DNA from: GCA-002050365 sp038235165
GTDB lineage: Bacteria > Acidobacteriota > Blastocatellia > Pyrinomonadales > Pyrinomonadaceae
Length of the DNA stretch: 64,000 nt
Assembly (NCBI GenBank): GCA_038235165.1
Contig: JBBSUG010000001.1
Span: 1 to 64,000 of the forward strand
Direction: 5' to 3'
Within the stretch, counting starts at the first letter, position 1. Each line of letters starts with the position of its first letter. Below the pieces are notes generated by a model, which searched no databases, was not told where the DNA came from, and was given only the letters and a program-made list of their open reading frames with translations. The translations under genes were made by a program, and so were the position numbers. This document shows positions 17,115 through 26,012 of this stretch, one piece after another.

Positions 17115-18626
17115 ATGGCAACCGCGAAGCTAAAATTTGACGGCAGGGAAGTTGACGTTGGCGAAGGAATGACGACACTCGGACGCGCCTCGGATAATGC
17201 GGTTTCCTTTATCGCCGATTCTAATGTTTCGCGCTATCACGCTGAAATCGAAAACCGCGACGGCGAATTTTGGCTGCTTGAACTCGGCAGCAGCAACGGC
17301 ACGACCGTCAACGACGAAAAGATTGAAGATGAAAAACTTTTGAAAGACGGCGACGTAATTTTGCTCGGCGGAAGCAGTCAGGTCGAATGTTCGATAGAAG
17401 AAAAACCGGAAGAAGAGGAAGAAGAAAAATCTGACGGCGATCCGGCTTCCGGCGCAGCGGCTAAACCGGAATCGGGCGGCGGCGATGAAAAATCCGGTTC
17501 CAAACTGCCCTTGATGCTCGGTATTATGGGAGTCGTGTGCGGTTTGGCGATTCTCTGCGTCGCCGGCGTAGTCGCTTATTCATACTTCGGCAAATCGTCA
17601 AAATGCGAAGCGAAAGTTAGAATCGTCAAACCCGAAAATCAAGATACTATTTACGAGCCGACGGAAATCGTCACCGAAGCAGCCAATGCCGACTGTGTAA
17701 AGCGGGCTATTTTTTTCCTCAATGGCGAAGAATTTGCCAGTGCCGAAAAACAACCCTACACGGCAGTAATTGACCCGAAACTTCGTCCCGATCTCGCCAA
17801 CGGCGGTATCCAGTCGGTTCAAATCGTTTTGGAAGACGAGCAGGGAAATAAAATTCCGCAGTCGAACGATTTGTCAATAGTTTTGGAAACAAGGGAAGTT
17901 GCGACACCCACACCGACACCGGAAGATGTAGCGGAAAATCCGACACCGACACCGAAGGTCGAAAAAAATAAAAAGATAACGCTCAGTGATACGCAGGACG
18001 CGACGAAAAAAGTAGTTTCCCAGTTCACGACGGGAAGCGTCAAATATAGTTACAACACCTCGAATTCGAATTTTTTGCAGGAAGTTCAGAAAAAGACCGG
18101 CGAACTAGTCTCCGAAGGTTATTTTGCGAGGGCGCAGAAATATAAGGAACAGATAAACATTGCTTTCGTCCGCAATGAGGGATTAGACGCTTCGCTCGGA
18201 TATATTCTGGCAATGAGCCGCAGTCAGTTCAAGCCGGAAAAACAAGGTTCCAACGAAGGCTTGTGGCAAATGAACAGCGATTTTGTGACGGTTAATTCGT
18301 ATAATGCGCTGTGCGGAACGGAAACTTTGTCTGACCCGTCGCAGGATTGTGCGGCAAAAGCGGCAGCTCTCTATATGAAAGGATTGGTGTTTTCGGTTTT
18401 TGAGGGCGATGTGATTTATGAAGTGGCGGCGTTTGGAATGACGACCCAAGAGGCGACCATTTGGAAAAATTCGCTGCCCGCCGACCGTGCAGATTTTTGG
18501 AACGTAATTATAAACCCGAAACAGCGTGATGAAATCGCCCGGTTTTTCGCGGCAGCAATCGTCGCCGAAAATCCGCAAAAATTCGGTTTGAAAAATGACC
18601 GCCCGATTTCGCAGCTTTACCCGTAA
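17115..18626 (+). CDS. FHA-TM-lytic transglycosylase-like protein 1 (catalytic Glu lost)
   Basis: A 503-residue, type II membrane protein. The cytosolic FHA domain (about 1-95) keeps LGRASDN, VSRYH and SSNGT, the residues for phosphothreonine binding. Next come an acidic linker, one helix (about 133-155), an Ig-like segment (about 165-250) and a Thr-Pro linker (TPTPTPE). A lysozyme-like C-terminal domain occupies about 285-503. In that domain the segment LAMSRSQ corresponds to VAMIESE of the next paralogue, so Arg369 stands where the catalytic Glu should be; GLWQMN is still recognisable. The end motif AENPQKFG is shared with the paralogues. The ATG at 17115 is preferred over the TTG at 17103. 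Confidence 0.8.
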   Translation: MATAKLKFDGREVDVGEGMTTLGRASDNAVSFIADSNVSRYHAEIENRDGEFWLLELGSSNGTTVNDEKIEDEKLLKDGDVILLGGSSQVECSIEEKPEEEEEEKSDGDPASGAAAKPESGGGDEKSGSKLPLMLGIMGVVCGLAILCVAGVVAYSYFGKSSKCEAKVRIVKPENQDTIYEPTEIVTEAANADCVKRAIFFLNGEEFASAEKQPYTAVIDPKLRPDLANGGIQSVQIVLEDEQGNKIPQSNDLSIVLETREVATPTPTPEDVAENPTPTPKVEKNKKITLSDTQDATKKVVSQFTTGSVKYSYNTSNSNFLQEVQKKTGELVSEGYFARAQKYKEQINIAFVRNEGLDASLGYILAMSRSQFKPEKQGSNEGLWQMNSDFVTVNSYNALCGTETLSDPSQDCAAKAAALYMKGLVFSVFEGDVIYEVAAFGMTTQEATIWKNSLPADRADFWNVIINPKQRDEIARFFAAAIVAENPQKFGLKNDRPISQLYP

Positions 18627-18707
18627 TATTACAGTAATTCACCAAACCCGATTGGATAAAAATGCGACAAAATAATGCAAGCTGTTAAAATATGAAACAT
18701 TCTTTTA

Positions 18708-18740
18708 TTTGGAATCTGAAATCTAAAATTTGGAATCTAA
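18708..18740. repeat. TTTGGAATCTGAAATCT-type short repeat
   Basis: Two imperfect units (TTTGGAATCTGAAATC..., TTTGGAATCT) end six bases before the ATG at 18747. The same sequence family occurs at 20232, 22340, 28552 and 38493. Confidence 0.75.
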
Positions 18741-18746
18741 AAAGAT

Positions 18747-20183
18747 ATGCTTGAAATTTTCCTAACATATCCGACTCCCGAAGGTTCGCGGGAAATTGCG
18801 GTCGAACGCGAAAGAACATCTTTCGGGCGCGGCAGCGAGGCTGATTATCGTTTTGACGACGACGGTCTGTCGCGGCTCAATTCGACCGTTTATCGTGATG
18901 ATGACAGAATTTGGGTGGTTGACGAAAATTCGACTAACGGCACATCCGTCAACGGCGAAAAAACGGCGACGGGCGGCACCCCGTTGAGAAACGGCGATTC
19001 GATCAAAATCGGTCATCACACGACTCTGGTTGTGAGAATTAGCGAAAAACAGTCCGCGCAATTTGGAACTGCGGCGAACAGTGCGGCAAAAACAGTCGCC
19101 GCATCGGGGGCAGGATTCCCGATGCTGATCCCGATTGCGGTAATAGGCTTTGCAGTTTTAATTATCAGCGTTTCAGCTATTTTTATCGGCGTAAAAGTTT
19201 TTGGCGGCAGCAGCAATAATTCGGAAATCGTCTATAAATCAAGTGATGATTACGATAAACCGGAATCGTCGCCGACCGATGATACAAACAAAAATAAACC
19301 GGAAAAAACGCCTAAACCCGAAAAAACCGCGACAAACGTCGGCAGTACCGACAACACGAATTTGAACAGCGAGCCGGTCGTCTTGAACAGCGGCGATAAA
19401 ATTGTGATCCCGTCGGGTAAAAAATATCAGGCGATGACGGACGAGGAAAAAAACAGCTATATCGCCGCCAAATCGGAAAAAGTGGCGAGAATCATCGGCA
19501 ATCAGAAAAGCGAACAGATTCCGGCGGATGCCGTGCAGGAAATCAAAAAATATCTCAACGGTTACGCCAGCCGTCTCGCCAAAGCGAAAAAAGACAACTG
19601 TACACAGGGCGGCTGGGTGTCGAGCGATTTTACAACCGTTCTCGAACGCGCTACAAAAACTTCGCCGTTTATTATTCGTCATTTCAACGCCGAAGGAATT
19701 GACCCGCAACTCGGAATTTATGTGGCAATGATCGAATCCGAACACTGCACCTGTCTGGAAAGCCCGACTCACGCCAAAGGAATGTTTCAATTTCTCGCGT
19801 CATCCGCGCCCGATTACGGTTTGAAACCCGAAGAGAGATGTGATGCGGATTTGTCGGCGCGGGCGGCGGCGAAATATTTGAAAAGTTTGATCGGGCGTTT
19901 CGGCACTGCGCCCGACAGCGTTCCGCTCGCCATCGCCAGTTATAACAGCGGACAGGGCAATTTGAGCAAAAATTTAGGTAAAATTATGGCGGCGGCGGCA
20001 GGACAGAATCGAAGTTTCTGGACGCTCGTCGCTAACAAAGGCATTATGGAAGGCAATGCGGGCAAACAGTTCAGCAATGAAAATATCAAATACGTCCCCA
20101 AATTTTTCGCCACCGCGATCATCGGCGAAAACCCGCAGGACTTCGGCGCAAACTTGCAGCCGCTTTCAACCTACAATAAATAG
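18747..20183 (+). CDS. FHA-TM-lytic transglycosylase protein 2 (catalytic Glu intact)
   Basis: The 478-residue product has the same plan as its upstream neighbour. An FHA domain lies at about 1-95, a single helix at about 125-150, a charged Lys/Pro/Thr linker at 160-210, and an SLT (lytic transglycosylase) domain at about 290-440. The SLT core is canonical: VAMIESE with Glu330 as the expected catalytic acid, GMFQF, and AIASYNSGQGN. It would cleave peptidoglycan glycan strands outside the membrane. The FHA motif is altered: GR and STNGT are present, but the usual SRxH reads SRLN, losing the conserved histidine. ATG 18747 follows a short repeat and has no clear Shine-Dalgarno. Confidence 0.85.
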   Translation: MLEIFLTYPTPEGSREIAVERERTSFGRGSEADYRFDDDGLSRLNSTVYRDDDRIWVVDENSTNGTSVNGEKTATGGTPLRNGDSIKIGHHTTLVVRISEKQSAQFGTAANSAAKTVAASGAGFPMLIPIAVIGFAVLIISVSAIFIGVKVFGGSSNNSEIVYKSSDDYDKPESSPTDDTNKNKPEKTPKPEKTATNVGSTDNTNLNSEPVVLNSGDKIVIPSGKKYQAMTDEEKNSYIAAKSEKVARIIGNQKSEQIPADAVQEIKKYLNGYASRLAKAKKDNCTQGGWVSSDFTTVLERATKTSPFIIRHFNAEGIDPQLGIYVAMIESEHCTCLESPTHAKGMFQFLASSAPDYGLKPEERCDADLSARAAAKYLKSLIGRFGTAPDSVPLAIASYNSGQGNLSKNLGKIMAAAAGQNRSFWTLVANKGIMEGNAGKQFSNENIKYVPKFFATAIIGENPQDFGANLQPLSTYNK

Positions 20184-20210
20184 TTTCAATGTTTAAGGTT
20201 CAATATTTCA

Positions 20211-20284
20211 GGTTTCAGGTTCAAAGTCTTCAATTTGGAATTTGGAATTTAGAATTTGGAGTTTGCAACTTTGAACCTGAAACC
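20211..20284. repeat. 17-bp perfect inverted repeat around a TTTGGAATT array
   Basis: GGTTTCAGGTTCAAAGT (20211-20227) is the exact reverse complement of 20268-20284. Between them lie four tandem variants of ATTTGGA (20232-20263). The right arm ends four bases before the ATG at 20289, so the mRNA leader of the third FHA gene should fold into a hairpin next to its start codon. Confidence 0.8.
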
Positions 20285-20288
20285 CGAA

Positions 20289-21596
20289 ATGACGGAACTC
20301 TGGCTAAAATTTACAAATGAGAGCGGCGAACTCAAACGGATTCCGGTTGAGGCGGAAAAATTTACCGTCGGCAGACATTCGGAAAATGATTTGAGCGTTC
20401 CCAACGGTAAATTGTCGCGCGATCATTTGAAGATTGACCGTTTCGGCGATATTTTTATCGTTTCCGACTGTGATTCGAGCAACGGCACGACGTTAAACGG
20501 CGCGGATTTGACCGAGCCGACGCATCTCAAAAATGAAGATCAAATAAATTTGGGCGGCGGGTTGGAAATCGAGGTTGAAATAATTTCCGATGACCCGAAT
20601 GCTGATGCCAACGGAGGCGGTTCTGGCGGTGCTGCCGCTGACAGCGGCGACTCGGATTCCGGTGCATCCGTCTCAGCAGCGGGCGTTTCTGCTTCATCAG
20701 ATGATAGTTCCGGCTCAAGTCTATTATGGCTGATTCCGGTTTTCGGAATGTTTTTTTTAATTTTTGCCGGGGGATTATTTTTCGTGTTCAGCGGCGGCGG
20801 CAAGGAAAAAGAGAAAACTAAAAATGAAGGCGGATTTATTTATTCGACAAAAAGAGATGAGACAGCCGAAAAAACGCCGGAAATAGTTGAAACACCGACT
20901 CCGCAGCCGACAAAACCAACGGAAATTTCAAACCCCAATGCAGCTCCGGCTTCAACACCCGAAAATACACTGCCGCCAACGCCGCAGACGACGAGCGAAG
21001 CCGACAAAATCGGGCAGGGTGCCGCTTCATTTATGCGCCGCATCGCCTTTAACGACCCGAAAGCTTTTCTGACGGGCAGCCAAATTGAAACCGTCAATGC
21101 AAAAATCAATCAGTTCAAAGGTTCGGCGGCACTGGCGGAAAATCTCAAAGCCGTTAAGAAAAACGCCGCGCAGTTTGCCTCTTTGGCAAATTCAAAAAAT
21201 CTGAAACCGCAATTTTTAGCCGTCGCCGCCTTAACCAAAATCGGCAATACGCGCGGCGATCCGGTCGCTGTCGCGCAGACGATGCTGACCGATCTGACCG
21301 ATTTGAAAGGCAACCTCGACAATAATCTGGCGGATGACAACCTGCTGATAATTGCGGGTTACGCTCGCAAACAAGCCGGAAGCAATACGCCGCTGCAAAA
21401 TATCATCGAAGGTTTGGCAAAATCGAGCCAAACCGAAAACGTCACGCCGCGCGAGATTCGGACGATCTGGTTTCTGAAGAAAAGAGACAAAATCTCCGAC
21501 GCGGAATTCAACTTCGCCCTGCAATTTCTCGCTATCGGCACAATTTCGCAAAACCCGAAAGATTTTAATGTCGCGGCTGATTCTTTAACTTTTTAG
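20289..21596 (+). CDS. FHA-TM-lytic transglycosylase-like protein 3 (catalytic Glu lost)
   Basis: A 435-residue third member of the tandem set. The FHA domain (about 5-95) is complete, with VGRHSEND, LSRDH and SSNGT. A Gly/Ser/Ala/Asp linker leads to one helix (about 145-168), then a Thr-Pro-rich stretch (about 205-245). The C-terminal domain is the most diverged: LAVAALTK aligns with VAMIESE, putting Thr316 where Glu is needed. The closing motif SQNPKDF recalls ENPQDFG of the paralogue. It probably binds phosphoprotein inside and glycan or a partner outside, without cutting. The ATG at 20289 is chosen; the frame is open further upstream only through repeat sequence. Confidence 0.75.
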   Translation: MTELWLKFTNESGELKRIPVEAEKFTVGRHSENDLSVPNGKLSRDHLKIDRFGDIFIVSDCDSSNGTTLNGADLTEPTHLKNEDQINLGGGLEIEVEIISDDPNADANGGGSGGAAADSGDSDSGASVSAAGVSASSDDSSGSSLLWLIPVFGMFFLIFAGGLFFVFSGGGKEKEKTKNEGGFIYSTKRDETAEKTPEIVETPTPQPTKPTEISNPNAAPASTPENTLPPTPQTTSEADKIGQGAASFMRRIAFNDPKAFLTGSQIETVNAKINQFKGSAALAENLKAVKKNAAQFASLANSKNLKPQFLAVAALTKIGNTRGDPVAVAQTMLTDLTDLKGNLDNNLADDNLLIIAGYARKQAGSNTPLQNIIEGLAKSSQTENVTPREIRTIWFLKKRDKISDAEFNFALQFLAIGTISQNPKDFNVAADSLTF

Positions 21597-21617
21597 CTGA
21601 TTATAAGATTTCACTGT

Positions 21618-22676
21618 TTAACCGCCGATAAAGCTCATCGTTCGCGCCGGCTGGGTGAATTCTTTATCGTTGATGTGGTGACGCGCTTCTTTTTTGAGAA
21701 CGACGGATTTGATGTATTCGACGACTTCCGCGCGGGTTTCGCTGCCGCGCAGAATGTCGCGCAGATTGTGTTCGTTAGTCGAAAACAGACAGGTGCGAAT
21801 TTGTCCGTCGGCGGTTAAGCGAATGCGCGAACACGCGCCGCAGAACATTTCCGTGACTGGCGCGATGATGCCGATTTCTCCTTTTGCACCGTCGGCAAAA
21901 CCGTATTTCCACGCCGTTTCCGCACCGCGCGATTGTTCTTTTAATTTGAGCGGAAATACTTCGTCAATTTTTTGCCGAATCTCTTTGCCGGATACGACCA
22001 TTTCACGTTTCCATTCGTGACCGGAATCGAGCGGCATAAATTCGATAAAGCGCATCGCCATATCGTTTTCCCGAGCAAATCGCGCAAAATCAACGATTTC
22101 ATCGTCGTTCCAGCCGCGCACGATGACGGCGTTGATTTTAATCGGCTGCAAACCCGCGTTCTGCGCCGCTTCGATTGCCGCCAAAACTTCGTCTAATTTG
22201 TCAACGCCCGTGATGCGCTTGAAATTTTCCTGTTTCAAACTGTCCAGACTGATCGTCACGCGATCTAATCCGGCACGTTTTAAATCTCCGGCGCGTCTCG
22301 CCAGCGTATGTCCGTTGGTAGTTAAAGCAAGATCAATCAATTTTGGATTTTGGGTTTTGGATTTTGGATTTTCATAATTTGGAATCTGAAATCTGGAATC
22401 TGGAATTTTCAGCGTTGAGATTTTCTCAACGAGTTTTTCTACATCCTTGCGAAGCAGCGGTTCGCCGCCGGTGAGACGGATTTTTTGAATGCCGAGCGAC
22501 ACGAAAATCTCGCAGAGTTCGGCGATTTCCTCAAATGTTAAAATCGTATCTTTTCGCGCCATCGGTGGTTCGCCGTTCGGCAGACAGTAAAAACAGCGAA
22601 AATTACAGCGGTCGGTTAAGCTGACCCGCAGATCGCGGATGATTCGGTTGTGAGCGTCACGTAAAACATTATCCAT
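21618..22676 (-). CDS. moaA: GTP 3',8-cyclase MoaA (molybdenum cofactor synthesis)
   Basis: A radical SAM enzyme catalysing the first step of molybdopterin formation from GTP. The first cluster motif is CNFRCFYC (about residues 22-29). The second cluster has CGACSRIRLTADGQIRTC in the C-terminal third. LTGGEPLLRKD and TTNG are also conserved. At 352 residues it is slightly long because about 22 residues (DSRFQIPNYENPKSKTQNPK and flanks, about 90-112) interrupt the segment between the LVEKIS helix and the LALTTNG strand. The DNA there (22340-22409) is the same short-repeat family found between genes elsewhere. The terminal Gly-Gly is present (SFIGG). No other moa genes are in the window. Confidence 0.93.
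   Translation of the reverse strand: MDNVLRDAHNRIIRDLRVSLTDRCNFRCFYCLPNGEPPMARKDTILTFEEIAELCEIFVSLGIQKIRLTGGEPLLRKDVEKLVEKISTLKIPDSRFQIPNYENPKSKTQNPKLIDLALTTNGHTLARRAGDLKRAGLDRVTISLDSLKQENFKRITGVDKLDEVLAAIEAAQNAGLQPIKINAVIVRGWNDDEIVDFARFARENDMAMRFIEFMPLDSGHEWKREMVVSGKEIRQKIDEVFPLKLKEQSRGAETAWKYGFADGAKGEIGIIAPVTEMFCGACSRIRLTADGQIRTCLFSTNEHNLRDILRGSETRAEVVEYIKSVVLKKEARHHINDKEFTQPARTMSFIGG
22340..22409. repeat. Short-repeat array inserted in frame in moaA
   Basis: The plus strand reads four to five TTTTGGATT/TTTTGGGTT units followed by ATTTGGAATCTGAAATCTGGAATC-type units. Translated on the minus strand it gives the FQIP...NPKSKTQNPK peptide inside MoaA. It keeps the reading frame. Confidence 0.8.
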
Positions 22677-22748
22677 TAGTTAAATGATACATTTGTGATA
22701 AGGCGAAAACAATCTGCCCGTCAACCACTTTTATATTTATCGTTTGGA

Positions 22749-23954
22749 TTATCTGTAACCTTCGCCGAGTTGGTTGATTTGCCTGAGAGTTTTCGCTTTT
22801 TCGATGTGTGGAACTTTTGAGATTATTTTGCGGAGTTCGGCAAGATAGCGGTTGAAATCGGCGCGGTCGCTGAAATCGGAGGCGGCGGTGTAAACTGCTT
22901 TTTCCTTCAAATCGCCGATGATCGGCTCTAAATAAAAAGTGATGTTTTGCAACGCTTTTTTGCTGTATTTGCCGCCCGGATAAAAGTTCAAATACTCGCC
23001 GTCGGCGGCGCGAATGTTGTAAAGATAGCAGTTGACATAGCCTTCACATTCGCCCGGAAGCGGTGTTTGTGCGGCTTGCCACGCAAATTCTTCGCTGATC
23101 GGCAAATTTTTATACTGATTATGCAGTCCCCAAAAAGCGTTCGCCCGCACATACCATTCGCCCGCCGGTTCGCTGTACACTGCCTCGTCCTCATTGGCTT
23201 TGACAAAATTCAGATACGGATTTTGATCGCCCTTACCGAACGGAATTTTTTTCAGCGCGGCACCGAGTGCGATTAGCCGTTTGAATTGCAGATCGGCAAG
23301 CAATTCGCCGCCGCCGGTCGGCGCGGATTTTAGAAAATCAAAAATCTGAGAAGCATCTGAAAAACTTAGATTGTTGGTTTTAAAGTATTTGGCGGCGATA
23401 TTTTGATAAGTTTCGCTGCGCTTGTTGGAGTCGAAACTCAACGTAATCGTTTTGGCAATCCATCCGCTTTTGTTGTCCGGGAGTTTGACTTGATACCAAG
23501 TTCCATTTTTATCAAGAACAGTCAAAATAGAACCGATATTTAACGTGTCCAAAACCGCCGAATTCGTACTCGGCTGGCTGCGGACACGCGCCGAGGTAAC
23601 GGAAATAATGATTTGCGATGACGATTTCGGCGCGGCAATCGGTTTTGCATCAACGGTTTTGTTTTTGGAAACGGTCGGCGATTTTTGAGCCGCACTCGAT
23701 TTGCTGTCCGCCTTTTTTTTGACGGTTGTTTTTGAATCAGCTGCTGTTTCCGCCGGTTTGGAATTTGTCGAATTTTTCGGGGTTGGTCTTGGGGTCGGTT
23801 TTACTGCGGTCGGTGACTTTGCAGTCTTTGGCGGCGGAGTCGGCTTCGCGGTGTTTCTCGTTTGTGCGCTTCCCGTCGCCGAAGCAAAATTAAAACTAAA
23901 AAAACAAAGCGCGGCAATTAAAATTAAAATATTTTGATGCGTGTTTTTCGTCAT
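22749..23954 (-). CDS. Exported SH3-domain protein
   Basis: The 401-residue product has a signal peptide (about 8-30, ATGSAQ). A long low-complexity Lys/Pro/Thr/Ser linker follows (about 32-115). A bacterial SH3 domain lies at about 118-172 (VTSARVRSQPSTNSAVLDTLNIGSILTVLDKNGTWYQV, then SGWIAK). The C-terminal helical region of about 220 residues I do not recognise; it contains a Cys pair in LPGECEGYVNCYLYN. SH3b domains bind cell-wall peptides, so an envelope role is likely. The ATG at 23954 is preferred over the TTG at 23966. It starts 20 bases after the queG stop, so the two genes may share a transcript. Confidence 0.75.
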   Translation of the reverse strand: MTKNTHQNILILIAALCFFSFNFASATGSAQTRNTAKPTPPPKTAKSPTAVKPTPRPTPKNSTNSKPAETAADSKTTVKKKADSKSSAAQKSPTVSKNKTVDAKPIAAPKSSSQIIISVTSARVRSQPSTNSAVLDTLNIGSILTVLDKNGTWYQVKLPDNKSGWIAKTITLSFDSNKRSETYQNIAAKYFKTNNLSFSDASQIFDFLKSAPTGGGELLADLQFKRLIALGAALKKIPFGKGDQNPYLNFVKANEDEAVYSEPAGEWYVRANAFWGLHNQYKNLPISEEFAWQAAQTPLPGECEGYVNCYLYNIRAADGEYLNFYPGGKYSKKALQNITFYLEPIIGDLKEKAVYTAASDFSDRADFNRYLAELRKIISKVPHIEKAKTLRQINQLGEGYR

Positions 23955-23974
23955 TTTTCTTTTCAAAATGTTTG

Positions 23975-24916
23975 TTATCCGCTCTCATCTTCTGCTTGCA
24001 GTGCTTTCGCATTGCGCTGTAGCCCGCTCAGTTTTGTTCGTTTTATCGCACTGCGGCGAAACTTCTCGGCGTATTTTGCGGGGGTGAGCGATAAAATTTC
24101 GTCCAAATCGGCGGAAACGTTGCCGGGGCGCGGCTCAAATCCGGTTTCGGCGGTCGGCTTTTGGAAGCGATTCCACGGACAGACATCCTGGCAAATATCG
24201 CAGCCGTACAGCCAGCCGTTTAAATTTTTGGAAATTTTAGAAGGTAATTCGTCGGTACGCAGTTCAATAGTAGCGTATGATAAACACGCCCGAGAGTCAA
24301 CTTTATACGGCGCGACAATCGCGCTCGTCGGGCAGGCATCAAGACACGCCGTGCAGGTTCCGCAGTGATCTTCAATCGTTTCGGTGTCGTATGTAAGTTC
24401 CAGGTCGAGCAGAAGTTCGCCGATGAAAATCCACGAACCGAACTCTTTGGTGATGACGTTGGAATGTTTGCCGAGCCAGCCCAAACCGGCGCGCACCGCC
24501 CACGCTTTATCCATTATCGGTGCGGTGTCCACGCAGATTTTCCCGTCTGCTTCCGGCATTTCCGTCTTGATCCAATTGAAAAGTTCGCGCAGTTTACTCT
24601 TCAAAACGTCGTGATAATCGTCGCCCCAGGCGTAGCGCGAGATTTTTCCTTTTTCTTTGTCTTCTTCGTGTTCGTGCGGCGTGTAGTAATTCAAAGCGAC
24701 GACGACGATTGACGCGGCTCCGGGAAAAAGCAATTGCGGGTCGGCGCGTTTTTCCGGTTCGCGCTCCATCCAGCGCATCTCGCCGTGATAACCGCGATGC
24801 AGCCATTCTTCGAGATGTTCGCGTTCAGGTTTGAGAGCTTCGGCGCGCACGATGCCGACTTTGTGAAAGCCGATCTCAACGGCTTTCTGTTTGATTTTGT
24901 CGGTCAGTGAAGTCAT
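23975..24916 (-). CDS. queG: Epoxyqueuosine reductase QueG
   Basis: Performs the last step of queuosine synthesis in tRNA wobble positions, using cobalamin and two 4Fe-4S clusters. The 313-residue sequence has the QueG N-terminal domain (RWMEREPEKRADPQLLFPGA, about 48-68) and a conserved VALNYY. Two ferredoxin-type cluster motifs follow: CGTCTACLDACPTSA (about 183-197) and CDICQDVCPWN (about 237-247). Length and motif order match the family. The C-terminal HEAT-like extension of longer QueG proteins is absent. Other que genes are not in the window. Confidence 0.94.
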   Translation of the reverse strand: MTSLTDKIKQKAVEIGFHKVGIVRAEALKPEREHLEEWLHRGYHGEMRWMEREPEKRADPQLLFPGAASIVVVALNYYTPHEHEEDKEKGKISRYAWGDDYHDVLKSKLRELFNWIKTEMPEADGKICVDTAPIMDKAWAVRAGLGWLGKHSNVITKEFGSWIFIGELLLDLELTYDTETIEDHCGTCTACLDACPTSAIVAPYKVDSRACLSYATIELRTDELPSKISKNLNGWLYGCDICQDVCPWNRFQKPTAETGFEPRPGNVSADLDEILSLTPAKYAEKFRRSAIKRTKLSGLQRNAKALQAEDESG

Positions 24917-25013
24917 TTTGAAAAAGATAAAAAGTGAAAAAGGTGAAAGGGAAAGAAATTATTCGTATCCTGCCTGACTCTTGCTCATCATTCACCCTTC
25001 ATCCCTCAAAAAA

Positions 25014-25943
25014 CTACGCCGTGATGATAACCGCTTTCGTGCCGGTCAGTTCGGAGAAGTCTTTGGAAAAAATCGTATCAACCCGGCGGATGTGTCCGAT
25101 GGTTTCGACAATATCCTGCGTCGAAACAAAACCGTTTTCGACGTGCGCGATTGCCCACGTCGGAATGTGCGAAGCCGTTTGCAGAGTTTCTTCGACGAGC
25201 CGCAGATACTGCGACTTTGTTTCAATCAAAGTTCCGAGTTTTCCCGTTTGTGCCGCTTCCAGTTCGTGCCAAAAATCGCCGTTTGAGCGCAGCCATTCTT
25301 CGCGCCACGCTGTCTGCCCCAAATAACTTCGCTGACTTTGATTATGCGCTGACGGCAACCGCAGGAACATCAAATCCATATAATTTTCGGCGATAAAATC
25401 GTTGGCGGTTTTGTTTTGGCAGATATTATTTTGACCGTTGTTAACGGGTTCGTGCTGGATGTTCCACAGTCTTTTGTAAACGGTCGAAAGCGGTTGGCGC
25501 AGTTCCAGGGTTTCGCGGTCAAACGACAACGCGTAATCGCCGACGCTCATTCCGATGCTCAGAGCGATTGCCCGAACCACGGGCGATTCGATTTTTTCAA
25601 TATTTTGGCGCACGTTGTCGAACCACCACGCATCAGTTTCGCTGAACCAATTTCTCAGCGATTCGTTGTGCAGACGGTAACGCGGCACGTAAACATCTTC
25701 CAAAACGGCGGCGACTTCTTCTTCCGACAATTTTTCCTCGTTATTTTCAATCGCGGCGACGGCTTTCGTCCACGCCGATTGCGTCACATCGTTCGCCAGA
25801 ACGCGGACGTTCCAGCGTTTTAGATACGCTCCCAACTGCGGTTCGCCGGTGAATGGCAAAATGGCGGACGCAAATTTCAAACGCCGCAAAACATTCAGTT
25901 CAAAAGCTAACCAGCCTTGTGGTGTAATTGATTTTGTAAACAT
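25014..25943 (-). CDS. Hypothetical protein with a degenerate D12 methyltransferase-like N-terminus
   Basis: I do not recognise the 309-residue protein with confidence. Residues about 28-58 (ILPFTGEPQLGAYLKRWNVRVLANDV) resemble motif I and the following strand of D12-class adenine methyltransferases (FxGxGxVxxYLxxxGxxVxxND). At the place of the catalytic DPPY motif there is MDLMFLRLPSA (about 190-200), so it should not methylate DNA in the usual way. The rest is Trp- and Arg-rich and helical. Upstream of the ATG there is no clear ribosome site. It may be a repurposed binding protein; that is inference. Confidence 0.6.
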   Translation of the reverse strand: MFTKSITPQGWLAFELNVLRRLKFASAILPFTGEPQLGAYLKRWNVRVLANDVTQSAWTKAVAAIENNEEKLSEEEVAAVLEDVYVPRYRLHNESLRNWFSETDAWWFDNVRQNIEKIESPVVRAIALSIGMSVGDYALSFDRETLELRQPLSTVYKRLWNIQHEPVNNGQNNICQNKTANDFIAENYMDLMFLRLPSAHNQSQRSYLGQTAWREEWLRSNGDFWHELEAAQTGKLGTLIETKSQYLRLVEETLQTASHIPTWAIAHVENGFVSTQDIVETIGHIRRVDTIFSKDFSELTGTKAVIITA

Positions 25944-26012
25944 ACGGATTGGTTTTTAGTTTTTTATCTTTCGCAGATTATGTTTATTTTATATGCTTGG
26001 CTTAGTGCTAAA

